NCBI GenBank assembly: GCA_037445875.1
Contig: JBBIJR010000056.1
Location: forward strand, 1 to 24,132
Direction: 5' to 3'
DNA length: 24,132 nt
From: JBBIJR01 sp037445875
GTDB lineage: Bacteria > CLD3 > SB21
Shown here: positions 16,220-24,132 of the stretch, piece by piece
How the letters are laid out: each line of letters begins with the position of its first letter
How positions within the stretch are numbered: position 1 is the stretch's first letter
Program-made: the position numbers and the translations under genes
The notes under the pieces: generated by a model
Told to the model about the DNA's origin: nothing
The model's database searches: none
Seen by the model: only the letters and a program-made list of their open reading frames with translations

Positions 16220-16846
16220 ATGTCGAAGGAAAGCATTTTGATTGGCATCGCCGGAGGCACCGCCTCGGGCAAGACCTCCGTCTCACGGCAGATCGTCGAA
16301 CACCTGGGAGGTCCGAAGCGGGTGGTGATCATCGCTCAGGATTCGTACTACAGGGACCTGTCGGACCGGCCGCCCGAAAAACGAATGGACTTCAATTTCG
16401 ATCATCCGGACGCTTTCGACAACGATCTGCTCATCGACCATCTGGAACACGCCCTTCGCGGCGAGACGATCGAAATCCCGCAATACGATCACAAGACGCA
16501 CGTCCGTCTGAAACCGACGACGGTCATCGAGCCTCACAAGGTCATCCTGCTCGAAGGTATTCTGATCCTCGAGAACCCCAGGCTGCGCGATTTGATGGAC
16601 ATTAAAGTCTACATCGAAACGGACGCCGATCTTCGTTTCATCCGGAGGTTGAAACGGGATATCGCCGAACGGGCGCGTACGATCGAATCTATCATCGACC
16701 AGTACGAGCGGTTCGTACGCCCGATGCACCTGCAGTTTGTGGAACCGTCGAAGCGCTACGCCGACCTCATCCTTCCGCACGGCGCCGAGAACAAGGTGGG
16801 GGTAGATTTCCTGATGACCAAGATCCGCTCGCTGCTCGCCGACTGA
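16220..16846 (+). CDS. udk: Uridine kinase
   Basis: 208 residues. It phosphorylates uridine and cytidine to UMP and CMP in pyrimidine salvage. Visible motifs are the P-loop GGTASGKTS (12-20), the substrate-binding DSYYRDL, FDHPDAFD and YDHKTH, EGILIL at the second acidic strand, and the lid segment RFIRRLKRDIAERART. Length matches the usual 205-215. The ATG at 16220 is chosen because the upstream in-frame extension to 15893 has no homologous content. Its end converges with the minus-strand symporter gene, leaving only three bases between them and no room for a separate terminator. Confidence 0.95.
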   Translation: MSKESILIGIAGGTASGKTSVSRQIVEHLGGPKRVVIIAQDSYYRDLSDRPPEKRMDFNFDHPDAFDNDLLIDHLEHALRGETIEIPQYDHKTHVRLKPTTVIEPHKVILLEGILILENPRLRDLMDIKVYIETDADLRFIRRLKRDIAERARTIESIIDQYERFVRPMHLQFVEPSKRYADLILPHGAENKVGVDFLMTKIRSLLAD

Positions 16847-16849
16847 GGT

Positions 16850-18385
16850 CTACCGGGCCCATCGCGGAATCTCGTCCAGCCGGAATCCAAACGCGCTTTC
16901 GGCAAGCATTCCCATCATGGTGGTGATCACCACCGCCGCGATCAGGTTGAGGATGACCCCCGCTCTGGCCATCTGCGGAATCGTGAGCTGACCGCTCCCG
17001 AAGACGATTGCGTTCGGCGGGGTGGACACGGGCAGCATGAATGCGCAGGACGCGGAGACGGCCGATGGGATCATGAGAGCGAATGGATGGAGGCCGAGCG
17101 AAACGGCCATGGTAGCCATTACCGGAAGGAACATCGTCGCAGTGGCCGTATTCGATGTTACCTCCGTCAGGGCCATCGTCAGAAGACAGGCCCCCGCGAC
17201 CAGAGCGAGGAGCGGCAGACCGGCCAGTCCCCTCACGTTCGCACCGATCCAGTCTGCGAGGCCGCTCGACATGAATCCCTCCGCCAGAGCGAATCCTCCT
17301 CCGAACAGCAGCAGGATGCCCCACGGGAGCTTGACGGCCGTCGTCCAATCGAGCACGAATTCGTGTTTCTTTATGTCTACCGGCAGCACAAACAACAGAA
17401 GCGCTCCGATGACGGCCACCGTGGAATCCTGAATGTGACGGGCCCACGGAAATAATCCCGTCCATCCCGGTACCGTCCAGACACCCGTGTTCAAGTCCTG
17501 CCGGAATATCCATGCCGCGCAGGTCGCCGTAAAGACCGCGAGCGTCAGCTTCTCACCCCGGCTCAGCGGACCAAGCGCCGCCAGTTCCTTCCGCACCACT
17601 TCCCTTCCGCTCGACACCGCCTTCCCCGGTCGGAACGCTACGAACGTCAGATACAACCACGCAATCGGAAGAAAGACCACCATGAACGGGACACCGATTT
17701 TCATCCATTGGACGAACCCGATCTCCGGAGCGTTGGGGAAGAGGGCCCGCACCTGCCCGGCGAAGACCAGATTGGGAGGCGTCCCGATGAGCGTGGCAAT
17801 ACCGCCGATGCTGGCCGCATAGGCGATCCCCAACATGAGCGCTGCACCGAACGCCGTGGGCCCCGCTTCGTCCGGTCCCGCAAAGAACGTGACGAGCGCC
17901 AGTCCGATCGGCATCATCATCATGGCCGTGGCCGAGTTCGACACCCACATGGAGAGGAAGGCGGTCGCGACCATGAATCCGAGCACCAGTTGTCTTGGGC
18001 GCCCGCCCACACGGGCCACGATGAGGAGCGCCACACGCTTATGAAGGTTCCATTTCTGCATGGCCATCGCGATGCAGAATCCACCGAGGAAGAGATAGAT
18101 GTTCTGATCGGCGTAGGGTGCGGCCGTCTTCGCGGCGTCGAGAATACCCAGCAGCGGAAAGAGCGCGAGCGGCAGCAGCGACGTGACGGGGATCGGCACC
18201 GCCTCCGTGATCCACCATCCGATCATGAGGAGGGCTACGGCGGCCGTGCGCTGACCCGTAGGTGACATGCCGGCCGGCACCGGAACGGATATCATCAAGA
18301 CAAACATCGCCGCTCCGGCGATAAGCCCGACCCATCGCCTGCGGCTCGACCTGTCAGCTGCAGCAGAGACGATATCGCACCTCAC
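16850..18385 (-). CDS. DASS/SLC13 family sodium:anion (di/tricarboxylate) symporter
   Basis: 511 residues with about 11-12 membrane segments. The inverted-repeat signature of the DASS family is present twice: SNSAT at 149-153 and SNTAT at 411-415. The conserved PVSTPPNAIVFGSG segment near the end and an opening of the form GWWITEAVPIPVTSLLPLALFP are also present. Members import succinate, citrate, sulfate or related anions with Na+; the substrate cannot be read from the sequence. The first repeat has Ser where many members have Thr (SNS rather than SNT). The ATG overlaps the stop of the upstream reductase gene by four bases (18382-18385), so translation is coupled and this is the last gene of the minus-strand operon. 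Confidence 0.92.
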   Translation of the reverse strand: MRCDIVSAAADRSSRRRWVGLIAGAAMFVLMISVPVPAGMSPTGQRTAAVALLMIGWWITEAVPIPVTSLLPLALFPLLGILDAAKTAAPYADQNIYLFLGGFCIAMAMQKWNLHKRVALLIVARVGGRPRQLVLGFMVATAFLSMWVSNSATAMMMMPIGLALVTFFAGPDEAGPTAFGAALMLGIAYAASIGGIATLIGTPPNLVFAGQVRALFPNAPEIGFVQWMKIGVPFMVVFLPIAWLYLTFVAFRPGKAVSSGREVVRKELAALGPLSRGEKLTLAVFTATCAAWIFRQDLNTGVWTVPGWTGLFPWARHIQDSTVAVIGALLLFVLPVDIKKHEFVLDWTTAVKLPWGILLLFGGGFALAEGFMSSGLADWIGANVRGLAGLPLLALVAGACLLTMALTEVTSNTATATMFLPVMATMAVSLGLHPFALMIPSAVSASCAFMLPVSTPPNAIVFGSGQLTIPQMARAGVILNLIAAVVITTMMGMLAESAFGFRLDEIPRWAR

Positions 18386-19371
18386 ACCGACCGAAGCATG
18401 CGTTCGGCAATGATCCGGCCGTGAAAACGACCGTTCTCGATGAACAACTTGTTCGTGTTTTTCCTAGCCGAGACGGAACCCGCCACGAACAGGCCCGGCA
18501 CATGGGTTTCGAGCGTGTCGGGATTATGTTCGGGTACCAGTGTGGCCGGATCCACACGGACGCCGCATGATTCCAGAAACTGCGTGTCCGGATGATAACG
18601 GTCAGAGCAAACGAAATTGTTCGGCAGGATCTTCCTCTCTCCCGACGGAGTATGACGCACCGTCACCGTTGTCCCCGAGATTTCCGTCACGGTCGATTCG
18701 AGCAAAAGAGCGATGGCCTGGTCCCGAACCCGATTGAGGAAGTCGGGGAGAACCCAGTACTTTACACTTTCTCGAATCTCGGCCCGCCGGTGTACGACCG
18801 TGACGCGTGCGCCGTAGCGATGAAGTTCCAGCGCGGCGATGCAGGCGGAATTCTTGCCTCCGATGATGAGCACATCCTTGTCGAAGTAGGGATGCGGATC
18901 CGTGTAGTAGTGCGAGACCTTCGGCAGGTCCTCACCCGGGATGCCGAGGCGGTTCGGATGATCGTAGTAACCCGTTGCGAGAATGACGAAGCGGGCCCCG
19001 TATCGCAGGTTCCGGACGTGGGTATCGGACGTTACGACCGTGAATCCGGCCTTTTCACGGCGGATGGCTGTGACACGCTCGTACGTTCGCACGTGCAGAC
19101 GGTAGTACTGCGCGACCCGTTTATAATAATTAAGCCCTTCCTCTCTCGTGGGTTTCGGCTGACTGGTGGAGAAGGGCACGTCGCCGATTTCCAACAGATC
19201 GGCCGTGGTGAAAAAGATCATGTTGGCGGGAAAGTGGTAGATCGAATGGGTCAGGCAGCCTTTTTCGATCACGACCGTGCGAAGCTCCCGCCGCGTACAC
19301 TCGATGGCGCACGACAGCCCCGTCGGGCCGGCGCCCACGACCACTACATCAAGCGTCTCCGCTTCCGTCAA
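18382..19371 (-). CDS. ypdA: YpdA-type FAD/NAD(P)H reductase (putative bacillithiol disulfide reductase)
   Basis: About 329 residues from a TTG at 19371. It has a thioredoxin-reductase-like two-dinucleotide fold: FAD site GAGPTG (13-18), a second Rossmann motif LIIGGKNSACIAALEL, which is distinctive for the YpdA group, the conserved ATGYYDHPN, and a C-terminal HVPGLFVAGSV. There is no CxxC redox pair in the position used by thioredoxin reductase, as expected for YpdA. In Firmicutes YpdA reduces oxidised bacillithiol; that role here is inferred. Start choice: AGGAAAGG lies 7 bases before the TTG, whereas the in-frame GTG at 19401 has no ribosome site. The gene overlaps the end of dnaG by 23 bases and the symporter by four. 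Confidence 0.85.
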   Translation of the reverse strand: MTEAETLDVVVVGAGPTGLSCAIECTRRELRTVVIEKGCLTHSIYHFPANMIFFTTADLLEIGDVPFSTSQPKPTREEGLNYYKRVAQYYRLHVRTYERVTAIRREKAGFTVVTSDTHVRNLRYGARFVILATGYYDHPNRLGIPGEDLPKVSHYYTDPHPYFDKDVLIIGGKNSACIAALELHRYGARVTVVHRRAEIRESVKYWVLPDFLNRVRDQAIALLLESTVTEISGTTVTVRHTPSGERKILPNNFVCSDRYHPDTQFLESCGVRVDPATLVPEHNPDTLETHVPGLFVAGSVSARKNTNKLFIENGRFHGRIIAERMLRSV

Positions 19372-21202
19372 AACGCATCCTTTCCTGCAGGGGCTTTTCA
19401 CCCGCGGGCAGCAGTTGCTTTCTCGTTTTGAGATTGTGGATCTGTTTCAATAGGATAGAGATGGCCTCGTCCAGCTGGGCCGTTTCTTCTTCGCTTTCCT
19501 CGGTGTGCTGCATCACGTCCCTCAGCGATTCGAGCTTTTTCTCGAGCTGGTCGAGCTGGATGGCCGCGATGCAGTCGTGCACATCGTACGCGAACATCTC
19601 ATCGATCAGCAGACGCGTAATGGCCCGTTGAATGTCTTCCGGAAACGCCGACGCAACAGACTCCGACGTGTACGATTCGTTGAGCATGTACTGCGAATAA
19701 ATGTGCCCGACGACTCTGCGGATCGCCTCTTGCTGGAAATCTTCGGGGCGTAGATGCGAAAAAATGTACTGGGCCTGAACGGGATTTCCGGTCAGCAGCG
19801 CCCGGAGGATTCCACGTTCCGCGTGCTGGATGCGTTCCGCCAGAACGGGTTTGGCGGCCTCGGGCGGTCGGAGGGTTTTTCCCTCGGACGGGACGGGCGC
19901 CACCGGCTGACGGGAGAGTTTATGAAGTTCAGACCGCAGTATGATTTCATCCAGCCGCAGGCGGTCTGCGATCTCCGATACGAACGCACTCGCCTTGATC
20001 GGATCGCGAAGCCCGGCCAGCACCTGCAGAAGCTCGCGCGCTGCCTGCGTCCGCGCATGCACATCGCTCAACTTGTCTTCCCGTTCCCACTGATGAATCC
20101 GAAAATCGACGTATGGCTCCGCCCCCGCGACCAGGCCCTCGAACGCCTCTGTACCGTTGGCACGGAGGAACGAATCGGGATCGTGTTCCGCGGGCAGCAC
20201 CACGATATGCACCCGCAGGCCGGCCTGGAGCATCACCGCTCCACCCCGCTGGGCCGCCCTCACGCCGGCGGCGTCGCCGTCGTACACCAGCACGACGTTC
20301 TGCGTGAATCGGCGGATCAGGTTGGCCTGATCGACGGTAAACGCCGTCCCGCTCGAGGCTGTGGCGTAGCGGAAGCCGTGCTGATGCAGCATCAGGCAAT
20401 CGGCGTAGCCCTCGACGATCAGGATGCGGTCCTTTTCCTTGATGGCCTCACGCGCCTGGAACAGACCGTAGAGCGTGCGGCCCTTGTGATAGATCGGACT
20501 TTCCGGCGAATTCACGTACTTTGGAGAATCCTGCTCGTCGCGCAGCTGGCGCCCTCCGAATGCGATCACACGGCCCGATGCATTGAAGATCGGGAACATC
20601 ACGCGATGACGGAACCGGTCGTAGAATCCTCCGTCCTTTCGCGGCAGGATGAGCCCCGCCTTTTCGACGAGAACCTGGTCGATGGAACGTGCCTTCGCAA
20701 ATTCCACCACCGCGTCCCACCGGTCCGGCGCATAGCCGATTCCGAAGGTGGTCAGGACTTTTTCACTTAATCCGCGTTGCTTAAGGTAATCCCGCGCTTC
20801 CGCCCCGTTCGGGCTCTGCAGCTGATCGTAGTAGAATCGTGCCACCGTCTTGTGAAGAAAATACAGACCTTCGATGTCGGAACGCCGTTCCTCTTCTTCC
20901 TCGGAGTCACCGGTCGGAAGGTCGATATTGTACTTCCCGGCCAGGAACCGGATCGCTTCGGCGTAACCGACCTTCTCGTAATTGCGGATGAAGGAGATCG
21001 CGTCGCCGCCTACACCGCAGCCGAAACAATAGAAAATCTGTTTTTCGGCGTTGACCGTGAACGAGGGCGTCTTTTCGTTGTGGAAAGGACAGAGACCGAC
21101 ATAATTCCTTCCGCGCTGTTTGATCGCGACGTACTGAGACACGAGTTCTACGATATCGACCGTGCTCTTGATCTCTTCGATCTTGGATTGCGGAATCCTC
21201 AT
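19349..21202 (-). CDS. dnaG: DNA primase
   Basis: 617 residues. It makes RNA primers at the replication fork together with the replicative helicase. The N-terminal CHC2 zinc finger is intact (C38, H41, C59, C62; CPFHNEKTPSF and CFGCG). The catalytic core has the YVNSPESPIYHKG segment and a TOPRIM domain with EGYADCLML and the acidic VYDGDAAG. A C-terminal helical region for helicase binding follows. Length is normal. The start lies five bases after the SEC59-like gene. The neighbours (adk, trmB) are housekeeping genes, but rpoD, the usual dnaG partner, is not adjacent here. Confidence 0.97.
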   Translation of the reverse strand: MRIPQSKIEEIKSTVDIVELVSQYVAIKQRGRNYVGLCPFHNEKTPSFTVNAEKQIFYCFGCGVGGDAISFIRNYEKVGYAEAIRFLAGKYNIDLPTGDSEEEEERRSDIEGLYFLHKTVARFYYDQLQSPNGAEARDYLKQRGLSEKVLTTFGIGYAPDRWDAVVEFAKARSIDQVLVEKAGLILPRKDGGFYDRFRHRVMFPIFNASGRVIAFGGRQLRDEQDSPKYVNSPESPIYHKGRTLYGLFQAREAIKEKDRILIVEGYADCLMLHQHGFRYATASSGTAFTVDQANLIRRFTQNVVLVYDGDAAGVRAAQRGGAVMLQAGLRVHIVVLPAEHDPDSFLRANGTEAFEGLVAGAEPYVDFRIHQWEREDKLSDVHARTQAARELLQVLAGLRDPIKASAFVSEIADRLRLDEIILRSELHKLSRQPVAPVPSEGKTLRPPEAAKPVLAERIQHAERGILRALLTGNPVQAQYIFSHLRPEDFQQEAIRRVVGHIYSQYMLNESYTSESVASAFPEDIQRAITRLLIDEMFAYDVHDCIAAIQLDQLEKKLESLRDVMQHTEESEEETAQLDEAISILLKQIHNLKTRKQLLPAGEKPLQERMRFDGSGDA

Positions 21203-21207
21203 GAAGC

Positions 21208-21909
21208 TCAGCCCACCCCCTGATGGATCGCCTCCAGCAGCGACACGACAATCTCGTGGCCCGAGGAAGGATTGTGCTGCCGAAGGTGGAACACGAAAAG
21301 GAGTTCCATCACGCTGCCGCTGATGATGGGGATGCGCAGGTTATCGCTGGCACGCATGGGGATCAACTCGACTCCCGCGGCAAGGATCGCTCCGATCAGG
21401 CGGATCCAGAACGGTACGGCGGGCAGCAGCACACTTATCAGGACACACGTTACCAGAAACGCCAAACTGCCCTCCAGCGTCTTGTCGAAGATGCGGTGCG
21501 TTCCGAACCGGCGGCCCACGAGGGCAGCGATGCCGTCACCGAAGATCAGATACAGCAGGCACAGGACGGCGATGTCCCGGTGAAACGCCAGAATCACGAG
21601 GAACGAAGAGATCAGCAGATACGTGGCGCCGGAAGTACGCTCGGCCTCCTCGCTTCGGAGCATGGTACCGAAGATCCGATGGAACAGAACATTGAACGGT
21701 GCGTGGACCATCCGGACGTATTCGACGATCACGGCTGCGCCGAGCAGGCTGCCGATCACGAACAGCGCCGTCGTGCGGTCCGTCAGGTAGTACCCTGCAG
21801 GAATCGCGCACGCGGAGAAATGGAACAACTTCCGCCGGATTTCATGGGTCGCTTCTGCGTAGGAAGGCGGTACGATCTCTTGCACCGGGGACTCGGGTAC
21901 CTGGCTCAT
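21208..21909 (-). CDS. SEC59/DGK1/VTE5-like CTP-dependent lipid kinase, integral membrane
   Basis: 233 residues with about six membrane segments. The N-terminal EIRRKLFHFSA and the motif FGDGIAALVGRRFG followed by DKTLEGSLAF, with a late SDNLRIPI, are the hallmarks of the family that includes yeast Dgk1, dolichol kinase SEC59 and plant phytol kinase VTE5. These phosphorylate diacylglycerol, dolichol or phytol using CTP; bacterial members are often annotated as phosphatidate cytidylyltransferase. The lipid substrate cannot be decided here. It lies 21 bases after adk and five before dnaG, within the operon. Confidence 0.85.
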   Translation of the reverse strand: MSQVPESPVQEIVPPSYAEATHEIRRKLFHFSACAIPAGYYLTDRTTALFVIGSLLGAAVIVEYVRMVHAPFNVLFHRIFGTMLRSEEAERTSGATYLLISSFLVILAFHRDIAVLCLLYLIFGDGIAALVGRRFGTHRIFDKTLEGSLAFLVTCVLISVLLPAVPFWIRLIGAILAAGVELIPMRASDNLRIPIISGSVMELLFVFHLRQHNPSSGHEIVVSLLEAIHQGVG

Positions 21910-21930
21910 CTCCGCCGAATCCGAGCGCCC

Positions 21931-22584
21931 TCAGCGGACCGTTTTGTTGAGCAGTCCGACGATCTCGCGGTGTACGGTTTCCACCGTCTGATCGCCGTTG
22001 AGGTAGTGCAGTTTGCCGCATTCGGCATAGTACCCTCTCAGCGGCGCGGTCTCCTTTTCGTAGACCTGTAATCGCGTCTCGATGGCCTGGCGCGTGTCGT
22101 CGGACCGCTGATAGATCTCTCCCCCGCATTTGTCGCAGACGAAATCCACCCTGGGGCGTAGAGAGATCCTGTTGTACACGGCGCCGCACCGTTTGCAGAC
22201 CATCCGGTTGGATAGACGTTCGATCAGATTCTCCTGCTGCACCGAGATGTCGATGACTAGATCGAGCGCAATGTCAAGTTTCTCAAGCAGTCGGTCCAGC
22301 GCCTGGGCCTGATGGATCGTGCGGGGAAAGCCGTCGAGGATGAAACCCGTTTTCGCGTCGGTCTTGCCCAACCGTTCCTCGACCAATCCGATGATCAAGT
22401 CGTCCGGAACGAGCGCGCCCCGGTCCATGAACGACTTCGCTTTCCGGCCGAGCGGCGTGTCTTGTTTGATGGCTTCGCGCAGCATGTCGCCGGTTGAGAT
22501 TTGAGGAATATTGTACTTCTCGACGAGCAGTTTCGCCTGGGTCCCTTTGCCGACTCCGGGCGCACCCAACAGCAGTAATCGCAT
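21931..22584 (-). CDS. adk: Adenylate kinase (zinc-type LID)
   Basis: 217 residues. It catalyses ATP + AMP to 2 ADP. The P-loop GAPGVGKGTQ is at residues 7-16, with AMP-binding STGDMLR, GFPRT and the Arg-rich RSDDTRQAIETRL. The LID carries two Cys pairs (CKRCG and CDKCGG), so it should hold a structural zinc. The ATG at 22584 is preceded by a strong AAGGAG (complement of 22592-22597); the longer open frame to 22773 runs into trmB and has no homologous content. It is 14 bases after trmB. Confidence 0.97.
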   Translation of the reverse strand: MRLLLLGAPGVGKGTQAKLLVEKYNIPQISTGDMLREAIKQDTPLGRKAKSFMDRGALVPDDLIIGLVEERLGKTDAKTGFILDGFPRTIHQAQALDRLLEKLDIALDLVIDISVQQENLIERLSNRMVCKRCGAVYNRISLRPRVDFVCDKCGGEIYQRSDDTRQAIETRLQVYEKETAPLRGYYAECGKLHYLNGDQTVETVHREIVGLLNKTVR

Positions 22585-22598
22585 GGTGCCTCTCCTTG

Positions 22599-23342
22599 CT
22601 AGGTCGAGGGCTCCGCGGTTTCCGCAGGAACGGAACGCGTGAATACCTCGCCCCTCAGCTTTGCCAACACAAATCGAAGATTCTGAGTTTCCGTATACCG
22701 TTCCGCATCGAAATCGGGATGGGCCGTCTTGCGGAACTTCATGTAGTAAATGGTTCGGCCCATCTTTTTCCATTTTCTTTCATACTTGGTTTCGAGGTAA
22801 CCCGGTTGAGACCGGGCGTACCCCTCTTCGTATTCGGAGGAGAAACAGCCTGCGGCGGCCGCACTCTCGACGACCCAATCGCGGTATTCAACGTCGTCGG
22901 TGGCCAGTGTCAGCGTACCGCGCATTTTACGGGCAAGCAGCTGCAGCGTCGCAGAATTCACCAGCCGCCGTTTCTTGTGCTTCTTCTTGAACCACGGATC
23001 GGGATAATTGATATAGACGTTTTCCACGCTCTCGTCGGCAAACAGCCTCCACACGAGCAGTTTCGCATCGCCGACCAGCAGCCGGCCGTTGGTCACACCC
23101 GCGCGCTGCAATCGGCGGTCGGCCTTCCTGACGTATTCACCCACGAGTTCGATGCCCACCATGTTGCGGGAGGGGTTCTGCTCGGCGAACGGCACCAGAA
23201 AACTACCGTTGCCGATGCCGATCTCTAAGTCGAGTAGACGGTCGTTGCCGAAGACCTCCGCCCAGTCGAGGGGGGCTCCCGTGCGCACCCGCTCCCGGAT
23301 CTCGTCGCGTTTCCAGTTCACAATGAATACCGGCGGCTGCAT
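22599..23342 (-). CDS. trmB: tRNA (guanine-N7-)-methyltransferase
   Basis: 247 residues. It methylates G46 in the variable loop of tRNAs using S-adenosylmethionine. Motif I is LEIGIGNG, the post-I acidic residue is in VGIEL, and the family signature NYPDPWFKKKHKKRRLVN is intact. An extension of about 40 residues follows the fold at the C-terminus (DFDAERYTETQNLRFVLAKL). The ATG at 23342 has AAGGAC upstream. Its start is three bases after the crotonase stop, so the two are probably cotranscribed. Confidence 0.95.
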   Translation of the reverse strand: MQPPVFIVNWKRDEIRERVRTGAPLDWAEVFGNDRLLDLEIGIGNGSFLVPFAEQNPSRNMVGIELVGEYVRKADRRLQRAGVTNGRLLVGDAKLLVWRLFADESVENVYINYPDPWFKKKHKKRRLVNSATLQLLARKMRGTLTLATDDVEYRDWVVESAAAAGCFSSEYEEGYARSQPGYLETKYERKWKKMGRTIYYMKFRKTAHPDFDAERYTETQNLRFVLAKLRGEVFTRSVPAETAEPST

Positions 23343-23345
23343 ACA

Positions 23346-24125
23346 TTACCGGTCCTTGAAATTTGGCTTGCGTTTCTCCAGAAAGGCGGCCAGGCCCTCT
23401 TTCATGTCGTGTGATCCGTACAGTTCGCCGAAGCACGAGGATTCAACGTCCATACTCCTTTCAATGTCGACGCGGCTGCCGAGTCCGATGGACTTCAGGG
23501 CCTTGGCGATGGCGAGTCCGCTCTTGCCGTTCAACCTGGAGGCGACTTTCCTGGCCTCCTCCAGCAGGGAGTCCTTGCTGACGACCTTGTTCACCAGACC
23601 GATCGCGAGCGCTTCTTCCGACCGTATCGGGTCGCCGGACAGGATCATTTCGGTCGCCTTGCTCATACCGACGATGCGAGGCAGCCGCTGCGTGCCTCCG
23701 AATCCGGGTATGATGCCCAGCGTGATTTCCGGAAGTCCCAACATCGCCCGATCGGACGCCACGCGCAGATGGCAGCTCATGGCCAACTCCAGTCCTCCTC
23801 CCAGGCAGAACCCGTTGATCGCGGCAATCACGGGCTTGGGACCGTTCTCGAGTTTGAGGAACACCTTCTGGCCGAAACCCGACATTTCCTTGGCCTGTTG
23901 CGCGTTTGTCAGTTTCGAGATCTCGTCGATGTCGGCCCCGCTGGCGAACATCTTGCCTGCTCCCGTGAGGATGATCACCTTCACGTCTGTGTTTCCGTGA
24001 AGTTCGTCCAACATCCGGTCGAGGTCCTGCAGCAGGGCCATCTTCAGGCTGTTGGCCGGAGGATTGTTCAACGAGACCGTGGCGATCTTGTCGGTTATCT
24101 CGAGCTGCAGGTGTTGATAGGACAT
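23346..24125 (-). CDS. Enoyl-CoA hydratase/isomerase family (crotonase)
   Basis: 259 residues, complete. The fold's oxyanion-hole segments are ASGADIDE (61-68) and GFCLGGGLELAM (105-116). Both catalytic glutamates of hydratases are present (E113 in GGGLELAM and E133 in LPEITLGIIPGFGGTQRLPR), so 2-enoyl-CoA hydration is the most likely reaction, as in beta-oxidation or butyrate metabolism. Substrate length cannot be told. A functional link with icmF (butyryl-CoA production) is plausible but the two genes lie on opposite strands about 15 kb apart. It is the first complete gene of the minus-strand operon; only seven bases upstream are visible, so any promoter lies outside the window. Confidence 0.93.
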   Translation of the reverse strand: MSYQHLQLEITDKIATVSLNNPPANSLKMALLQDLDRMLDELHGNTDVKVIILTGAGKMFASGADIDEISKLTNAQQAKEMSGFGQKVFLKLENGPKPVIAAINGFCLGGGLELAMSCHLRVASDRAMLGLPEITLGIIPGFGGTQRLPRIVGMSKATEMILSGDPIRSEEALAIGLVNKVVSKDSLLEEARKVASRLNGKSGLAIAKALKSIGLGSRVDIERSMDVESSCFGELYGSHDMKEGLAAFLEKRKPNFKDR

Positions 24126-24132
24126 GACGGGG

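Noticed and set aside
22585..22773. 63-residue N-terminal extension of adk
   Set aside because: It overlaps trmB, has no homologous content, and the ATG at 22584 has a strong AAGGAG.

Overview
This is a 24.1 kb stretch of bacterial chromosome at roughly 60% G+C, with tightly packed genes and short or overlapping junctions. A run of ten Ns (6462-6471) inside one gene marks it as scaffolded draft or metagenome assembly. The gene content (DUF4388/PATAN and roadblock/LC7 regulators, a fused IcmF mutase, a YpdA-type bacillithiol disulfide reductase, a CTP-dependent SEC59/DGK1-like kinase) suggests a little-studied diderm lineage, perhaps in or near the FCB/Acidobacteria/planctomycete-like candidate phyla. 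I cannot place it more precisely from sequence alone.

Region 1 (1-3918, minus strand) is a signalling cluster read right to left: a stand-alone receiver protein, a DUF4388-roadblock fusion, a free roadblock-like protein, a DUF4388-winged-helix protein, a membrane sensor that ends at its HAMP domain and, behind its own promoter, an MglB-like roadblock protein cut by the window edge. No kinase and no small GTPase is in view. Two good sigma70-type promoters (at 3749-3777 and 430-458) share the same upstream/-35 element, so the two transcription units look co-regulated.

Region 2 (3919-10076, plus strand) holds a four-helix membrane protein, the fused adenosylcobalamin isobutyryl-CoA mutase icmF (interrupted by the assembly gap), a probable lipoprotein of unknown function and a DUF486 small membrane protein.

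Region 3 (10077-11774) is an AT-richer insert carrying a broken two-gene cassette. The first gene is an OLD/AAA-type ATPase with a frameshift. The second, joined to it by an ATGA overlap, is a small TOPRIM-like partner with an in-frame amber stop. The layout resembles ATPase-nuclease defence pairs, and it appears to be decaying.

Region 4 (11775-16846, plus strand) holds xdhA and xdhB (two-subunit xanthine dehydrogenase with the xanthine-type active-site residues), a small membrane protein with an Mpv17/PMP22-like pattern, and uridine kinase. Purine oxidation and pyrimidine salvage therefore sit side by side.

Region 5 (16850-24125, minus strand) is a compact seven-gene run that is probably one operon: crotonase, trmB, adk, SEC59/DGK1-like kinase, dnaG, ypdA-like reductase and a DASS anion symporter. 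Gaps are 21 bases or less, and the last two junctions overlap. I found no tRNA, rRNA, CRISPR array, insertion sequence or confident intrinsic terminator.
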